A stretch of 64,000 nt of DNA. It comes from an uncultured Bacteroides sp. Lineage in GTDB: Bacteria; Bacteroidota; Bacteroidia; Bacteroidales; Bacteroidaceae. Shown here piece by piece: positions 15,872 through 24,959 of the stretch. Location: assembly GCA_900766005.1 (NCBI GenBank), contig CAAFTU010000053.1:5619-69618 (forward strand), given 5' to 3'. The translations under genes and the position numbers were made by a program. The notes below the pieces were generated by a model. It did no database searches. It was not told where the DNA came from and saw only the letters and a program-made list of their open reading frames with translations. Position 1 is the first letter of the stretch; each line of letters starts with the position of its first letter.

Positions 15872-16882
15872 TTACTTGATGTTCTTTACCTTAATAAGGT
15901 ATTCGGCAATCTGAACAGCGTTCAGGGCAGCACCCTTCTTGATTTGGTCGCCGACAATCCAGAAAGTCAGCCCGTTTTCGTTGGTCAGGTCTTTGCGGAT
16001 ACGTCCCACATAGACAGGGTCTTTACCGGCAAGGAACAACGGCATCGGGTATTCTTTTTCTGCCGGGTTGTCCTGCAGTACCAGTCCCTCACCGTTAGCA
16101 AAAGCCTCACGTGCTTCCTCGATGGAGATAGGACGCTCTGTTTCCAGCCAGATGCTTTCTGAGTGAGCACGCAAAGCCGGTACGCGAACACAGGTAGCAC
16201 TTACCTTGATGTCGGAATGCATGATTTTGCGTGTTTCGTTATACATCTTCATTTCTTCTTTGGTGTATCCGTTTTCAGTGAATACGTCAATTTGGGGAAT
16301 CAGGTTGAAAGCCAATTGGTAGGCAAACTTTTCTACCGTTACAGGTTCGTTGGCCAATACCTGGCGGTATTGTTCATACAGCTCGTCCATGGCAGCTGCA
16401 CCGGCACCACTTGCAGCCTGATAAGTAGAAACGTGTACTGTTTTTATATGAGAAAGCTTTTCGATGGCTTTCAGTGCAACAACCATCTGGATGGTTGTGC
16501 AGTTGGGGTTGGCAATCACGTTGCGAGGACGTTCCAGCGCATCTTCCGGATTGACTTCAGGCACTACCAAAGGCACGTCGTTGTCCATGCGGAATGCACT
16601 TGAGTTGTCAATCATCACTGCACCGTATTTGGTGATGGTTTTTTCAAACTCTTTGGATGTTCCGGCACCGGCAGAAGTGAAAGCGATGTCTACCCCTTTA
16701 AAGTCATCATTGTGTTGTAAGAGTTTTACCTCGATTTGTTTACCGCGGAAAGTATAGGTTGTTCCTGCACTACGTTTAGAGCCAAACAACACCAATTCGT
16801 CCAACGGGAAGTTTCTTTCATCGAGCACGCGTAGGAATTCTTGTCCTACGGCTCCGCTTACGCCAACAATAGCTACTTTCAT
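15872..16882 (-). CDS. asd: Aspartate-semialdehyde dehydrogenase
   Basis: 336 residues. The N-terminal Rossmann motif is GVSGAVGQEF (7-16), the catalytic Cys128 lies in NPNCTTIQMV, and the substrate region RVPALRAHSES is near residue 243-253. It reduces 4-aspartyl phosphate to aspartate semialdehyde with NADPH, feeding lysine, diaminopimelate, threonine and methionine synthesis. It appears monocistronic with its own promoter and terminator. Confidence 0.96.
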   Translation of the reverse strand: MKVAIVGVSGAVGQEFLRVLDERNFPLDELVLFGSKRSAGTTYTFRGKQIEVKLLQHNDDFKGVDIAFTSAGAGTSKEFEKTITKYGAVMIDNSSAFRMDNDVPLVVPEVNPEDALERPRNVIANPNCTTIQMVVALKAIEKLSHIKTVHVSTYQAASGAGAAAMDELYEQYRQVLANEPVTVEKFAYQLAFNLIPQIDVFTENGYTKEEMKMYNETRKIMHSDIKVSATCVRVPALRAHSESIWLETERPISIEEAREAFANGEGLVLQDNPAEKEYPMPLFLAGKDPVYVGRIRKDLTNENGLTFWIVGDQIKKGAALNAVQIAEYLIKVKNIK

Positions 16883-16953
16883 TTTCTTTTTTTTGTTAAA
16901 TTGGTAAATAATGTTTTTTTGTCTTATTCTGTCGAATAGGTTGAATTTGTTTG

Positions 16954-16961
16954 CAAATGTA
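16954..16961 (-). promoter_or_regulatory. Putative -7 box of asd
   Basis: TACATTTG on the minus strand, 71 bases before the asd start codon. No good -33 element. The 260-bp asd/antiporter gap otherwise shows no feature. Confidence 0.4.
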
Positions 16962-17143
16962 TAACATTTTGTTCTATAATCACTGCCGGATGAGAGAAAA
17001 AAGTAATTTCGGGAGTTTTTTTGCCTTTAAAGAATGGAAATGAGGTGGAAAAGGGGGAAAAACCGCTTCCCAAATTGAATGATATATTGGTGGAGTGCAA
17101 ACTTTTTTGTTCCTTTGCAGGGAATTGAAAAAAGCCAACGCCT

Positions 17144-19279
17144 ATGAATCTGTTCGATTTTCATTTAGCTTTACCTATTACCGACCCTACTTGGGTGTTC
17201 TTTTTAGTGTTAATCATTATTCTTTTTGCTCCGATGATTTTGGGGCGTCTGCATATCCCGCATATTATCGGTATGATTCTGGCAGGTGTCTTGATTGGCG
17301 AGCATGGATTTCATGTGCTCGACCGCGACAGCAGTTTCGAATTGTTCGGGAAGGTCGGTTTGTACTATATCATGTTTCTGGCCGGGCTGGAAATGGATAT
17401 GGAGGATTTTAAGAAAAATCGGACGAAGAGTTTTGTGTTCGGATGGATAACCTTCCTCATTCCGATGGTACTTGGTATCTGGAGTAGCATGAGTCTGCTG
17501 GGGTATGGCTTTCTCACTGCAGTCTTGCTGGCGAGTATGTATGCTTCTCATACATTGATTGCTTATCCCATTATCAGCCGGTATGGATTGTCCCGTTTGC
17601 GCAGTGTCAATATTACGATTGGCGGTACGGCAGTTACCGTGACACTGGCCTTGATTATCCTGGCGGTGATAGGCGGTATGTTTAAAGGTACGGCAGATGG
17701 ATGGTTCTGGGTATTTCTGGTGGGCAAGGTTACTTTCCTTGGTTTCTTGATTGTATTTTTCTTTCCCCGCCTGGGACGTTGGTTTTTCCGCACATACGAC
17801 GATAATGTCATGCAGTTTGTCTTCGTCCTGGCCATGGTTTTCCTTGGAGGCGGCTTGATGGAGTTTGTGGGTATGGAAGGCATATTGGGAGCGTTTCTGG
17901 CCGGTCTGGTGTTGAATCGTTTGATACCGCATGTCTCTCCGCTGATGAACCGGTTGGAGTTTGTGGGCAATGCGTTGTTTATCCCTTACTTTCTGATTGG
18001 AGTCGGTATGATTATCGATGTGCGGAGTCTGTTTACCGGAGGTGAAGCGTTGAAAGTGGCGATTGTCATGACGGTGATTGCTACATTCAGTAAATGGCTG
18101 GCGGCCTGGATGACACAGAAAATCTATAAGATGCACCCCAACGAACGTTCCATGATTTTTGGGCTGAGCAACGCACAGGCTGCTGCTACTTTGGCCGCGG
18201 TTCTGATTGGTCATGAGATTATCATGGAAAACGGAGAACGTCTGCTCAACGATGATGTGCTGAATGGTACAGTGGTAATGATTCTGTTCACTTGTGTCAT
18301 CAGTTCGCTGGTGACTGAAAAAGCAGCCCGCCGTTTTGCAATGGACGAAAGTGTCAACACGGAAGAGGAAGGCGGAAAGAAGAAAAACGAGCAAATTCTG
18401 ATTCCGATAGCCAACCCTGATACCATCGAAAATCTGATCAATCTGGCATTGGTCATTAAAGATGATAAGCAGAAGAACCCGTTGATAGCCTTGAATGTCA
18501 TCAACGACAACAACAGTTCGGAGAAGAAAGAGCTGCAGGGAAAACGGAATTTGGAGAAAGCAGCCATGATTGCGGCAGCTGCCGATGTGCCGGTTAATAT
18601 GGTGAGCCGTTATGATTTGAACATTGCATCGGGTATTATCCACACAATTAAGGAATATGATGCGTCGGATGTGGTCATCGGTTTGCACCGCAAGGCGAAC
18701 ATCGTAGACTCCTTCTTCGGGCATCTGGCCGAAAGCTTGCTGAAGGGTACTCATCGTGAGGTGATGATTGCCAAATGTCTGATGCCTGTCAATACATTGC
18801 GGAGGATTATCATAGCTGTGCCTCCCAAAGCGGAATATGAAACAGGTTTTGCCAAATGGGTGGGACATTTCTGCCGCATGGGAAGTATCTTGGGATGCCG
18901 GGTGCATTTCTTTGCCAACGAGCGCACCTTGATGCGTTTGCAGCAGCTGGTGAAAAAGAAATATGCTGCCACACCGACGGAGTTCTCTGTCTTGGAGGAA
19001 TGGGATGATCTGCTGCTGCTCACTGGAGAGGTGAGCTACGATCATCTGCTGGTCATCGTTTCCGCCCGTCGCGGTTCGATTTCTTATGATCCCTCTTTCG
19101 AGCGTTTGCCGAATCAGTTGGGTAAATATTTTGCTAATAATAGTTTGATTATTCTATATCCTGACCAGTTCGGCGATCCGCAGGAGATTGTTTCTTTCTC
19201 CGATCCTCGTGGTCACAACGAATCGCAGGTGTATGAGAAAGTCGGTACTTGGTTCTATAAATGGTTAAAGAAGAATTGA
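17144..19279 (+). CDS. CPA2-family cation/proton antiporter with C-terminal stress-protein-like domains
   Basis: 711 residues. The first ~390 form about 12 membrane helices of the monovalent cation:proton antiporter-2 type (HIPHIIGMILAGVLIGEHGF, LYYIMFLAGLEMDMEDF, GILGAFLAGLVLNRLIPHVS). The cytoplasmic remainder contains two regions resembling universal-stress-protein folds (about 410-560 and 570-690: QILIPIANPDTIENLINLAL, RRIIIAVPPK). It likely exchanges Na+ or K+ for protons, with the soluble domains regulating. Its end overlaps tcdA (TGATG), placing it at the head of a three-gene operon with tcdA and lolD. Confidence 0.88.
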   Translation: MNLFDFHLALPITDPTWVFFLVLIIILFAPMILGRLHIPHIIGMILAGVLIGEHGFHVLDRDSSFELFGKVGLYYIMFLAGLEMDMEDFKKNRTKSFVFGWITFLIPMVLGIWSSMSLLGYGFLTAVLLASMYASHTLIAYPIISRYGLSRLRSVNITIGGTAVTVTLALIILAVIGGMFKGTADGWFWVFLVGKVTFLGFLIVFFFPRLGRWFFRTYDDNVMQFVFVLAMVFLGGGLMEFVGMEGILGAFLAGLVLNRLIPHVSPLMNRLEFVGNALFIPYFLIGVGMIIDVRSLFTGGEALKVAIVMTVIATFSKWLAAWMTQKIYKMHPNERSMIFGLSNAQAAATLAAVLIGHEIIMENGERLLNDDVLNGTVVMILFTCVISSLVTEKAARRFAMDESVNTEEEGGKKKNEQILIPIANPDTIENLINLALVIKDDKQKNPLIALNVINDNNSSEKKELQGKRNLEKAAMIAAAADVPVNMVSRYDLNIASGIIHTIKEYDASDVVIGLHRKANIVDSFFGHLAESLLKGTHREVMIAKCLMPVNTLRRIIIAVPPKAEYETGFAKWVGHFCRMGSILGCRVHFFANERTLMRLQQLVKKKYAATPTEFSVLEEWDDLLLLTGEVSYDHLLVIVSARRGSISYDPSFERLPNQLGKYFANNSLIILYPDQFGDPQEIVSFSDPRGHNESQVYEKVGTWFYKWLKKN

Positions 19280-19995
19280 TGGAAGAAAAAGATTGGCAGC
19301 AGCGCACGGCGCTTTTGTTGGGAGAAGAAAAGATGAACCGCATTCGGAGGGCTCATGTTTTGGTAGTAGGCCTGGGCGGAGTCGGGGCTTATGCCGCCGA
19401 AATGATTTGCCGTGCAGGTGTGGGAAAGATGACGATTGTGGATGCGGATACGGTACAGTGCACCAATATCAACCGCCAGTTGCCGGCGCTTCACTCTACT
19501 TTGGGGAGAAGCAAGGCCGAGGTACTGGCCGAACGCTTCAAGGACATCAATCCGGAAGTGGAACTGACGGTATTGCCGGTTTATCTGAAAGATGAGCAGA
19601 TTCCGGCATTGCTGGATGCGGCATCTTATGATTTTATCGTTGATGCCATTGACACCATCAGTCCCAAATGCTTTTTGATTGCTGAGGCTATGAAGCGCCA
19701 TCTGAAAATTGTTTCCAGCATGGGAGCTGGTGCGAAGAGCGACATTACCCAAGTGCGTTTTGCTGATCTTTGGGATACTTATCATTGTGGCTTGAGCAAG
19801 GCTGTGCGCAAGCGTTTGCAGAAGATGGGGATGAAGCGGAAGCTTCCTGTTGTGTTCAGTACAGAGCAGGCGGATCCGAATGCCGTGTTGCTTACAGATG
19901 AGGAGCAGAATAAAAAATCAACTTGCGGAACGGTGAGTTACCTGCCGGCTGTGTTTGGCTGTTACTTGGCAGAGTATGTCATCAAGCGGTTGTGA
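19279..19995 (+). CDS. tcdA: tRNA threonylcarbamoyladenosine dehydratase (ThiF/E1-like)
   Basis: 238 residues from the ATG at 19279, which overlaps the antiporter stop (TGATG); an ATG 18 bases upstream is in frame but inside the antiporter. E1-like adenylating fold: GLGGVGAYAAEMICRAGVG from 31, DADTVQCTNINRQLPA, and STCGTVSYLPAVFGC near the C-terminus. In the family it cyclises t6A37 of tRNA to ct6A using ATP. Other ThiF-like enzymes are less likely given the full-length match to the YgdL/TcdA pattern. Confidence 0.9.
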   Translation: MEEKDWQQRTALLLGEEKMNRIRRAHVLVVGLGGVGAYAAEMICRAGVGKMTIVDADTVQCTNINRQLPALHSTLGRSKAEVLAERFKDINPEVELTVLPVYLKDEQIPALLDAASYDFIVDAIDTISPKCFLIAEAMKRHLKIVSSMGAGAKSDITQVRFADLWDTYHCGLSKAVRKRLQKMGMKRKLPVVFSTEQADPNAVLLTDEEQNKKSTCGTVSYLPAVFGCYLAEYVIKRL

Positions 19996-20012
19996 TGGAA
20001 GGAGGAGAAAGG

Positions 20013-20669
20013 ATGATTCAGTTAGAAGGAATTACGAAAAGTTTTGGTTCGCTGCAGGTGTTGAAAGGCATTGATTTGACCATCAACAAGGGCGAGATTG
20101 TCAGTATTGTAGGGCCGAGTGGGGCTGGTAAGACTACTTTGTTGCAGATTATGGGCACTTTGGACGAACCGGATGCGGGACGGGTGCAGATTGACGGAAC
20201 CGTGGTCAGCCAGATGAAGCAGCGGGAATTGGCTGCTTTTCGCAATAAGAACATCGGCTTCGTGTTTCAGTTTCATCAGCTGCTCCCTGAGTTTACGGCA
20301 TTGGAAAATGTGATGATTCCTGCTTTTATAGCCAATGTCTCTTCGAAAGAGGCGCATGCCCGTGCCATGAACATGCTGGAATTTATGGGGCTGGCCGACC
20401 GTGCTGCTCATAAGCCCAATGAACTCTCTGGAGGTGAAAAACAGCGGGTAGCGGTGGCCCGTGCCTTGATTAATGATCCGGCAGTCATATTGGCCGATGA
20501 ACCTTCCGGAAGTCTGGATACACATAATAAGGAGGAATTGCATCAGCTGTTTTTTGAATTGAGAGACCGCTTGGGACAGACGTTTGTTATTGTGACGCAC
20601 GACGAGGGATTGGCACAAATCACCGACCGGACTATTCACATGGTGGACGGCATGATTCGTGAAGGCTGA
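20013..20669 (+). CDS. lolD: LolD, ABC ATPase of the lipoprotein-releasing system
   Basis: 218 residues from the ATG at 20013, which has a strong purine-rich site (GGAGGAGAAAGG) just upstream; an ATG overlapping the tcdA stop at 19995 is in frame but would add six residues. Walker A GPSGAGKT (34-41), signature LSGGEKQRVAVARAL, Walker B ILADEPSGSLD. In the family LolD powers LolCE release of outer-membrane lipoproteins. The permease partner is not adjacent; related MacB-type ATPases cannot be fully excluded. Confidence 0.87.
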   Translation: MIQLEGITKSFGSLQVLKGIDLTINKGEIVSIVGPSGAGKTTLLQIMGTLDEPDAGRVQIDGTVVSQMKQRELAAFRNKNIGFVFQFHQLLPEFTALENVMIPAFIANVSSKEAHARAMNMLEFMGLADRAAHKPNELSGGEKQRVAVARALINDPAVILADEPSGSLDTHNKEELHQLFFELRDRLGQTFVIVTHDEGLAQITDRTIHMVDGMIREG

Positions 20670-20671
20670 TT

Positions 20672-21589
20672 TTATTCAAAGCAGATATAAGGAACAAGCC
20701 GTTTCCAGTCGGCAGGAGTGAATTCCTCATAGAGTGACAGCTGTTTGAGGCTGCTGATGTTTCCTTTCTTTTTCCGGTATTCGATGATGACCTTGGCTTG
20801 ATAGAAACTGATATACGGATGACGCATCATCTTCTCCAAGCTGGCTTTGTTGATGTTGATAGGGTGGATCTGCCGTTCATCAATGGTAAACCAGGGATGT
20901 AGCAGTTCGGCTTTCAGATGAATTTCTTTCAATTGTCCGATGTGGCTGTAGCCTCCCAACCGCTGGCGGTAGGCCACAATTCTACGGGCGATTCCGCTTC
21001 CTATGCCGGGGATTTTTTTCAGTTCGGTGGTGTCGGCTGTGTTGAGTTCGATGCGGGTGCCCGGCAGATATTTGAATAGGGTGTCTTTGGGTGTCTGCTG
21101 CACGAGCAATGTCTGCATGCTGTCTTTCTTCTGAAATAGGGGAGCTATCTGAATATAGGGGCGAAGCATCCGATACTGCTCCTCCGTCAGTCCATATACT
21201 TTCTTGAAATCTTCGGGCTTCCGGAACTGTCCTTGTCTGCTCCGGTAGCGTAGAATGTTGCGGGCCATCCATGCGGGCAGACCCAATGAAAGAAAAGTGG
21301 CAGAGTCGGCTGTGTTCGGGTCGAAAGCAGCCAGCCTGATTTCCCTTTTCTTATATATTTCCCTTTTGCTCTCAGATGAATACAGACGGGTGGAGTCCGT
21401 CTTGAGTGAGGCTATAAACGCCTGAAACTCTTTTTCTGCGAGTTCCTGTTCGCTGGCATCTGTTTCCTCCGCTTGATTTTGGAGCAAAAAGACATAAGGC
21501 AAGGAGAAAAAAACAATAATCAGAACGACAAGGACCAGAATGCCTTGCCGTTCAGTCTTAGTGAAATAAAAAAAATCTTTCCACATCAT
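20672..21589 (-). CDS. Helix-hairpin-helix (ComEA-like) membrane-anchored protein
   Basis: 305 residues. One N-terminal membrane helix (about 17-36, GILVLVVLIIVFFSLPYVFL), then repeated helix-hairpin-helix units: FLSLGLPAWMARNILRYR (about 98-115), IELNTADTTELKKIPGIGSG (about 180), ININKASLEKMMRHPYISF (about 243). The motifs bind DNA backbone in ComEA-like proteins; here the protein would face the periplasm if the membrane helix is a signal anchor. Role in DNA uptake is only a possibility. The start overlaps the stop of the symporter gene by 4 bases. Confidence 0.82.
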   Translation of the reverse strand: MMWKDFFYFTKTERQGILVLVVLIIVFFSLPYVFLLQNQAEETDASEQELAEKEFQAFIASLKTDSTRLYSSESKREIYKKREIRLAAFDPNTADSATFLSLGLPAWMARNILRYRSRQGQFRKPEDFKKVYGLTEEQYRMLRPYIQIAPLFQKKDSMQTLLVQQTPKDTLFKYLPGTRIELNTADTTELKKIPGIGSGIARRIVAYRQRLGGYSHIGQLKEIHLKAELLHPWFTIDERQIHPININKASLEKMMRHPYISFYQAKVIIEYRKKKGNISSLKQLSLYEEFTPADWKRLVPYICFE

Positions 21590-22956
21590 AGCCGGATGAA
21601 GCCCAGCTCGTTGACAAAAATTAGCGTGATGCCAATGGGGGCAATGTATTTCAGGATAAAGATAATCAGTTTAAATGCGGGTATGTTCAGTGAACCGTTG
21701 TTGGTGATTTCCGACCATACCAGCTGCTTGTCAAGATACCAGCCGGCAAAGAGCGAAATAAATAGTCCTCCCAGCGGTAGCATGATTTTGGCAGTGGTAA
21801 AATCGAGCAAATCAAACGCTCCTAATCCAAACACTGTGATGTCTTTGGTTACTCCCAATGACAGTGAACAGATGATACCCAGCAGAATACATCCGGTGGT
21901 TACCCATCGGGCAGCTTTCTTGCGTGAGAAGTTGAACTCCTCATGCAGGTAAGCCGTCACGACTTCATGCATCGATATGGTGGAGGTCAGTGCCGCCATG
22001 GCCAGCAGGAAATAGAACATGACAGAAAAGAGGTAGGCCAGCATCGGGACTCCGCCGAAGGCTTGCTGAAATACATTGGGCAAGGTGATAAAGATAAGGC
22101 TCGGTCCGGAGTCGGGTTGGATACCCACGGAAAAAGCAGCCGGGAAGATAATGAATCCGGCTAAAACGGCTACAAAAGTATCGATTATGCCTACACTGAA
22201 TGCTGTCTTCGACAGATTGGTGTCTTTTCCGAAATAGGAAGCATAGGTGCACAGACATCCCATTCCCAAGCTGAGTGAGAAGAAAGCTTGTCCCATAGCG
22301 CTTAGGAACACATTCCCGTTTACTTTGCTGAAATCGGGCTTCAGCAGAAACTCGATACCGGCGTGGGCTCCTGGCAGTGTCACAGAACAGGCTACCAATA
22401 TAAGAATAATGACAAACAAGGCCGGCATCATGATTTTGGATGATTTCTCAATCCCTTTTTCTACTCCTTTGACGATGATGAAATGTGTGAGCAGCAGGAA
22501 AACGACCAGCCAGGCAGCCGGTTGCCAGGGGTTGCTGGAAAAGGACTGGAAGGAAGCAATGAAGTCTTCGGGTGTTTTGTCGGAGAAACTGTTGGTCACT
22601 GCTTCCCAGATATACTGAAGTGTCCATCCCGCTACAACGGAGTAATAGCTGAGGATGAGAAAGCCGGCCAATACGCCCATGCGTCCCACCCATTTCCATT
22701 GGGTGCCGGGGGCCAAAACCTGATAGGCACCGGCCGTGTTGGCCCTGGAGCGGCGGCCAATCATAAACTCGGCTATCATGATGGGAAGCCCCAAAATGAG
22801 TACGCATCCGATATAGACCAGGATAAAAGCGGCTCCTCCGTGATTGCCTGTTTCGTATGGAAACCTCCACACGTTGCCCAATCCTACAGCCGATCCGGCT
22901 GAAGCCAATATTACTCCCAGTTTACTTCCAAAGTTTGCTCTGTCATTTTTAGTCAT
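21586..22956 (-). CDS. Sodium-dependent neurotransmitter-symporter family (SNF) transporter
   Basis: 456 residues, about 11-12 membrane helices. The opening FGSKLGVILASAGSAVGLGN followed by VWRFPYETGNHGGAAF is the sodium/substrate-binding helix 1 motif of the LeuT/NSS family. It should import an amino acid or related solute with Na+; the substrate is not evident. Downstream, the HHH protein gene overlaps by 4 bases, so both share a transcript. Confidence 0.92.
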   Translation of the reverse strand: MTKNDRANFGSKLGVILASAGSAVGLGNVWRFPYETGNHGGAAFILVYIGCVLILGLPIMIAEFMIGRRSRANTAGAYQVLAPGTQWKWVGRMGVLAGFLILSYYSVVAGWTLQYIWEAVTNSFSDKTPEDFIASFQSFSSNPWQPAAWLVVFLLLTHFIIVKGVEKGIEKSSKIMMPALFVIILILVACSVTLPGAHAGIEFLLKPDFSKVNGNVFLSAMGQAFFSLSLGMGCLCTYASYFGKDTNLSKTAFSVGIIDTFVAVLAGFIIFPAAFSVGIQPDSGPSLIFITLPNVFQQAFGGVPMLAYLFSVMFYFLLAMAALTSTISMHEVVTAYLHEEFNFSRKKAARWVTTGCILLGIICSLSLGVTKDITVFGLGAFDLLDFTTAKIMLPLGGLFISLFAGWYLDKQLVWSEITNNGSLNIPAFKLIIFILKYIAPIGITLIFVNELGFIRL

Positions 22957-23004
22957 AAATTTCTCTTACTCTTACAAATTGTTATAAAATAAACTACAAA
23001 GGTG

Positions 23005-23012
23005 CAAATATA
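23005..23012 (-). promoter_or_regulatory. Putative -7 box of the SNF transporter
   Basis: TATATTTG on the minus strand, 49 bases before the start codon of the transporter, in the divergent gap with the VanZ gene. Confidence 0.45.
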
Positions 23013-23024
23013 GAAAATGATGTG

Positions 23025-23032
23025 TATCTTTG
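23025..23032 (+). promoter_or_regulatory. Putative -7 box of the VanZ-like gene
   Basis: TATCTTTG matches TAnnTTTG, 27 bases before the ATG at 23059. Confidence 0.55.
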
Positions 23033-23058
23033 TATAGAATCTGTAATATTATTTAGTT

Positions 23059-23451
23059 ATGCTATCTTATATTAAGAAATATCCCGTTTCCCTCTTTATT
23101 GTATTAACGGTTATTTATTTATCGTTTTTCAAGCCGCCGGAAACAGATTTGAATGAGATTGCCAACTTTGACAAACTGGTGCATATCGGTATGTATGCTG
23201 GAATGTCGGGTATGCTGTGGCTTGAGTTTCTGCGGGCTCATCGCAGAGACAATACTCCGATATGGCATGCTTGGGTAGGGGCTTTTGCCTGTCCCATACT
23301 TTTTAGTGGCGTAGTAGAGTTGCTGCAGCAGTACTGCACCACGTATCGGGGAGGCGACTGGATGGACTTTGTGGCCAACTCCACGGGGGCTGTCTTGGCC
23401 AGTGTGGTGGCTTTTTATATCATCAAGCCTTATTATATGAGGAGACCGTAA
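23059..23451 (+). CDS. VanZ-family membrane protein
   Basis: 130 residues with four predicted membrane helices: 9-23, about 47-60, 75-90 and 108-124. The conserved VanZ-like features are the NFDKLVHIGMYAGMSGML stretch and the polar motif GVVELLQQ ... RGGDWMDFVANSTGA. VanZ domains are linked to low-level teicoplanin resistance in enterococci, but most chromosomal members have no known role. Monocistronic, closed by a strong terminator. Confidence 0.85.
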   Translation: MLSYIKKYPVSLFIVLTVIYLSFFKPPETDLNEIANFDKLVHIGMYAGMSGMLWLEFLRAHRRDNTPIWHAWVGAFACPILFSGVVELLQQYCTTYRGGDWMDFVANSTGAVLASVVAFYIIKPYYMRRP

Positions 23452-23509
23452 AGAAACAGTCTGTTCTGTTTGAGGCACGGATGCGACTCTTTTCCGTTGT
23501 CCGGAAAGG

Positions 23510-23556
23510 AAAATGCCCTATGGTGCAACCGGTTGCACCATAGGGCATTTTTTCTC
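23510..23556. terminator. Bidirectional terminator between VanZ gene and murF
   Basis: A perfect 21-bp palindrome: AAAATGCCCTATGGTGCAAC plus C (23510-23530) against 23531-23551, with no unpaired loop bases in DNA, then T-runs. It lies between convergent genes. Confidence 0.85.
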
Positions 23557-23578
23557 TGTTTTGTAACATGTATGCTAT

Positions 23579-24877
23579 TTACAAATAGTCTGTCACCATA
23601 CTCAGTTTGATTCCGTTGGACCCCTTGATTAGTATGGTATATCCTTGAGGCTTGTTGGAAGCCAGCTCCTGAATCACTTCTTGGACGTTGGCAAAGGTCT
23701 GGAAGGCAGGCTGAGTAGAAGCAAACTGTTCGCCGACCAGCCACACTTTCTCAAAATCATGGGCTTCGATGAAGTCCACTATTTTCTGATGTTCTGCCTT
23801 GCTTTCACTTCCCAGCTCCCTCATGTCGCCCAAGAGAAGCATTTTGTGTGGCACATTCATGTGGCGGAAATTCTGTAGAGCCGCCATCATGCTGGTAGGG
23901 TTGGCGTTGTAAGCATCGATAATCAGTGTATTGTTTTCGGTCTGTTTCAGCTGCGAACGGTTGTTCTGCGGCACATACTCTGTCAGGGCTTTGTCGATGA
24001 GCGAAGGCTCCACTCCGAAGAAGCGTCCGATAGTGACGGCAGCCAATGCATTGGGGAAGTTGTATTCTCCGATAAGCTGGGTGTGCACCTGATGAACTTC
24101 TCCGTCTTTCCCTTCTTTCCATTCGAAGGAAAGGAATGGAGAATTGTCCGTAATGCGTCCGTTGATACATGCCTCTTCTCCGCTGCCATAGGTCACTTGC
24201 TTCAATCCGTGAGCCATTTCTTTCAGATACGGATTGTCTTGATGGATAAACACCGTACATTCTCCCTTGTTGCGCAGGAAGTCATACAGCTCTCCTTTGG
24301 TGCGGATGACTCCTTCCAGTGAACCGAATCCTTCGAGATGGGCTTTGCCTACATTGGTGATGATGCCAAAGTCGGGCTCAGCGATCCCGCAAAGAAAGCT
24401 TATCTCTCCCGGGTGGTTCGCTCCCATTTCCACCACGGCCAGCTCATGTTCCGGCGTGAGACGGAGCAGTGTGGCAGGTACGCCGATGTGGTTGTTGAGA
24501 TTGCCCTGTGTAAAGAGCGTGCGGTAGGTTGTGCAAAGCACGGTTGAAATCAATTCCTTGGTTGTTGTTTTTCCATTGGTGCCGGTGATGCCGACGATGC
24601 GTGTGCCGAGCTGCCGGCGGTGGTAATGAGCCAATTCCTGGAGAGTGTGCAGGCAGTCGTCTACCAATATATAACGTGGGTCACCTTCTTTCATATAGCC
24701 GGCTTCGTCCACTAGGGCGTAGGCGCATCCCGCCTGTAGGGCCTTTTCGGCGAATGCATTTCCGTTGAAGGATTCTCCTTTCAGCGCGATAAACAAAGAA
24801 CCGGGCGGGCAATTCCGACTGTCGGTCGTAACTGAATGACACTTTTGGAACAAAGTGTAAAGAGCAGAAAGTTTCAT
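23579..24877 (-). CDS. murF: UDP-N-acetylmuramoyl-tripeptide--D-alanyl-D-alanine ligase
   Basis: 432 residues. Mur ligase ATP site GITGTNGKTTTKEL at 97-110; the N-terminal region TDSRNCPPGSLFIALKGE (18-35) is the MurF/MurE substrate-binding segment; VVEMGANHPGEI is the central domain motif; DAYNANPTSM is typical of MurF. It adds D-Ala-D-Ala to the UDP-MurNAc-tripeptide, the last cytoplasmic step of precursor synthesis. It is outside any dcw cluster, as seen by its unrelated neighbours. Ddl, which supplies its substrate, is at 45.5 kb. Confidence 0.95.
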   Translation of the reverse strand: MKLSALYTLFQKCHSVTTDSRNCPPGSLFIALKGESFNGNAFAEKALQAGCAYALVDEAGYMKEGDPRYILVDDCLHTLQELAHYHRRQLGTRIVGITGTNGKTTTKELISTVLCTTYRTLFTQGNLNNHIGVPATLLRLTPEHELAVVEMGANHPGEISFLCGIAEPDFGIITNVGKAHLEGFGSLEGVIRTKGELYDFLRNKGECTVFIHQDNPYLKEMAHGLKQVTYGSGEEACINGRITDNSPFLSFEWKEGKDGEVHQVHTQLIGEYNFPNALAAVTIGRFFGVEPSLIDKALTEYVPQNNRSQLKQTENNTLIIDAYNANPTSMMAALQNFRHMNVPHKMLLLGDMRELGSESKAEHQKIVDFIEAHDFEKVWLVGEQFASTQPAFQTFANVQEVIQELASNKPQGYTILIKGSNGIKLSMVTDYL

Positions 24878-24903
24878 AACTTAAACTTTTATTTAAAACG
24901 TCG

Positions 24904-24911
24904 CAAAGATA
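24904..24911 (-). promoter_or_regulatory. Putative -7 box of murF
   Basis: TATCTTTG on the minus strand, 27 bases before the murF ATG. Confidence 0.5.
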
Positions 24912-24935
24912 GGCGAATCTTTCGGATTATTTCTC

Positions 24936-24943
24936 TACATTTG
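24936..24943 (+). promoter_or_regulatory. Putative -7 box of folP-cdaA
   Basis: TACATTTG on the plus strand, 17 bases before the folP ATG; divergent from the murF box. Confidence 0.5.
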
Positions 24944-24959
24944 CATCAATCTTTAAGGA

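Noticed and set aside
17210..19045. A 611-codon open frame on the minus strand
   Set aside because: It lies wholly opposite the antiporter gene, has a His/Gln/Thr-heavy composition typical of antisense frames and no domain; it is a shadow of the real gene.
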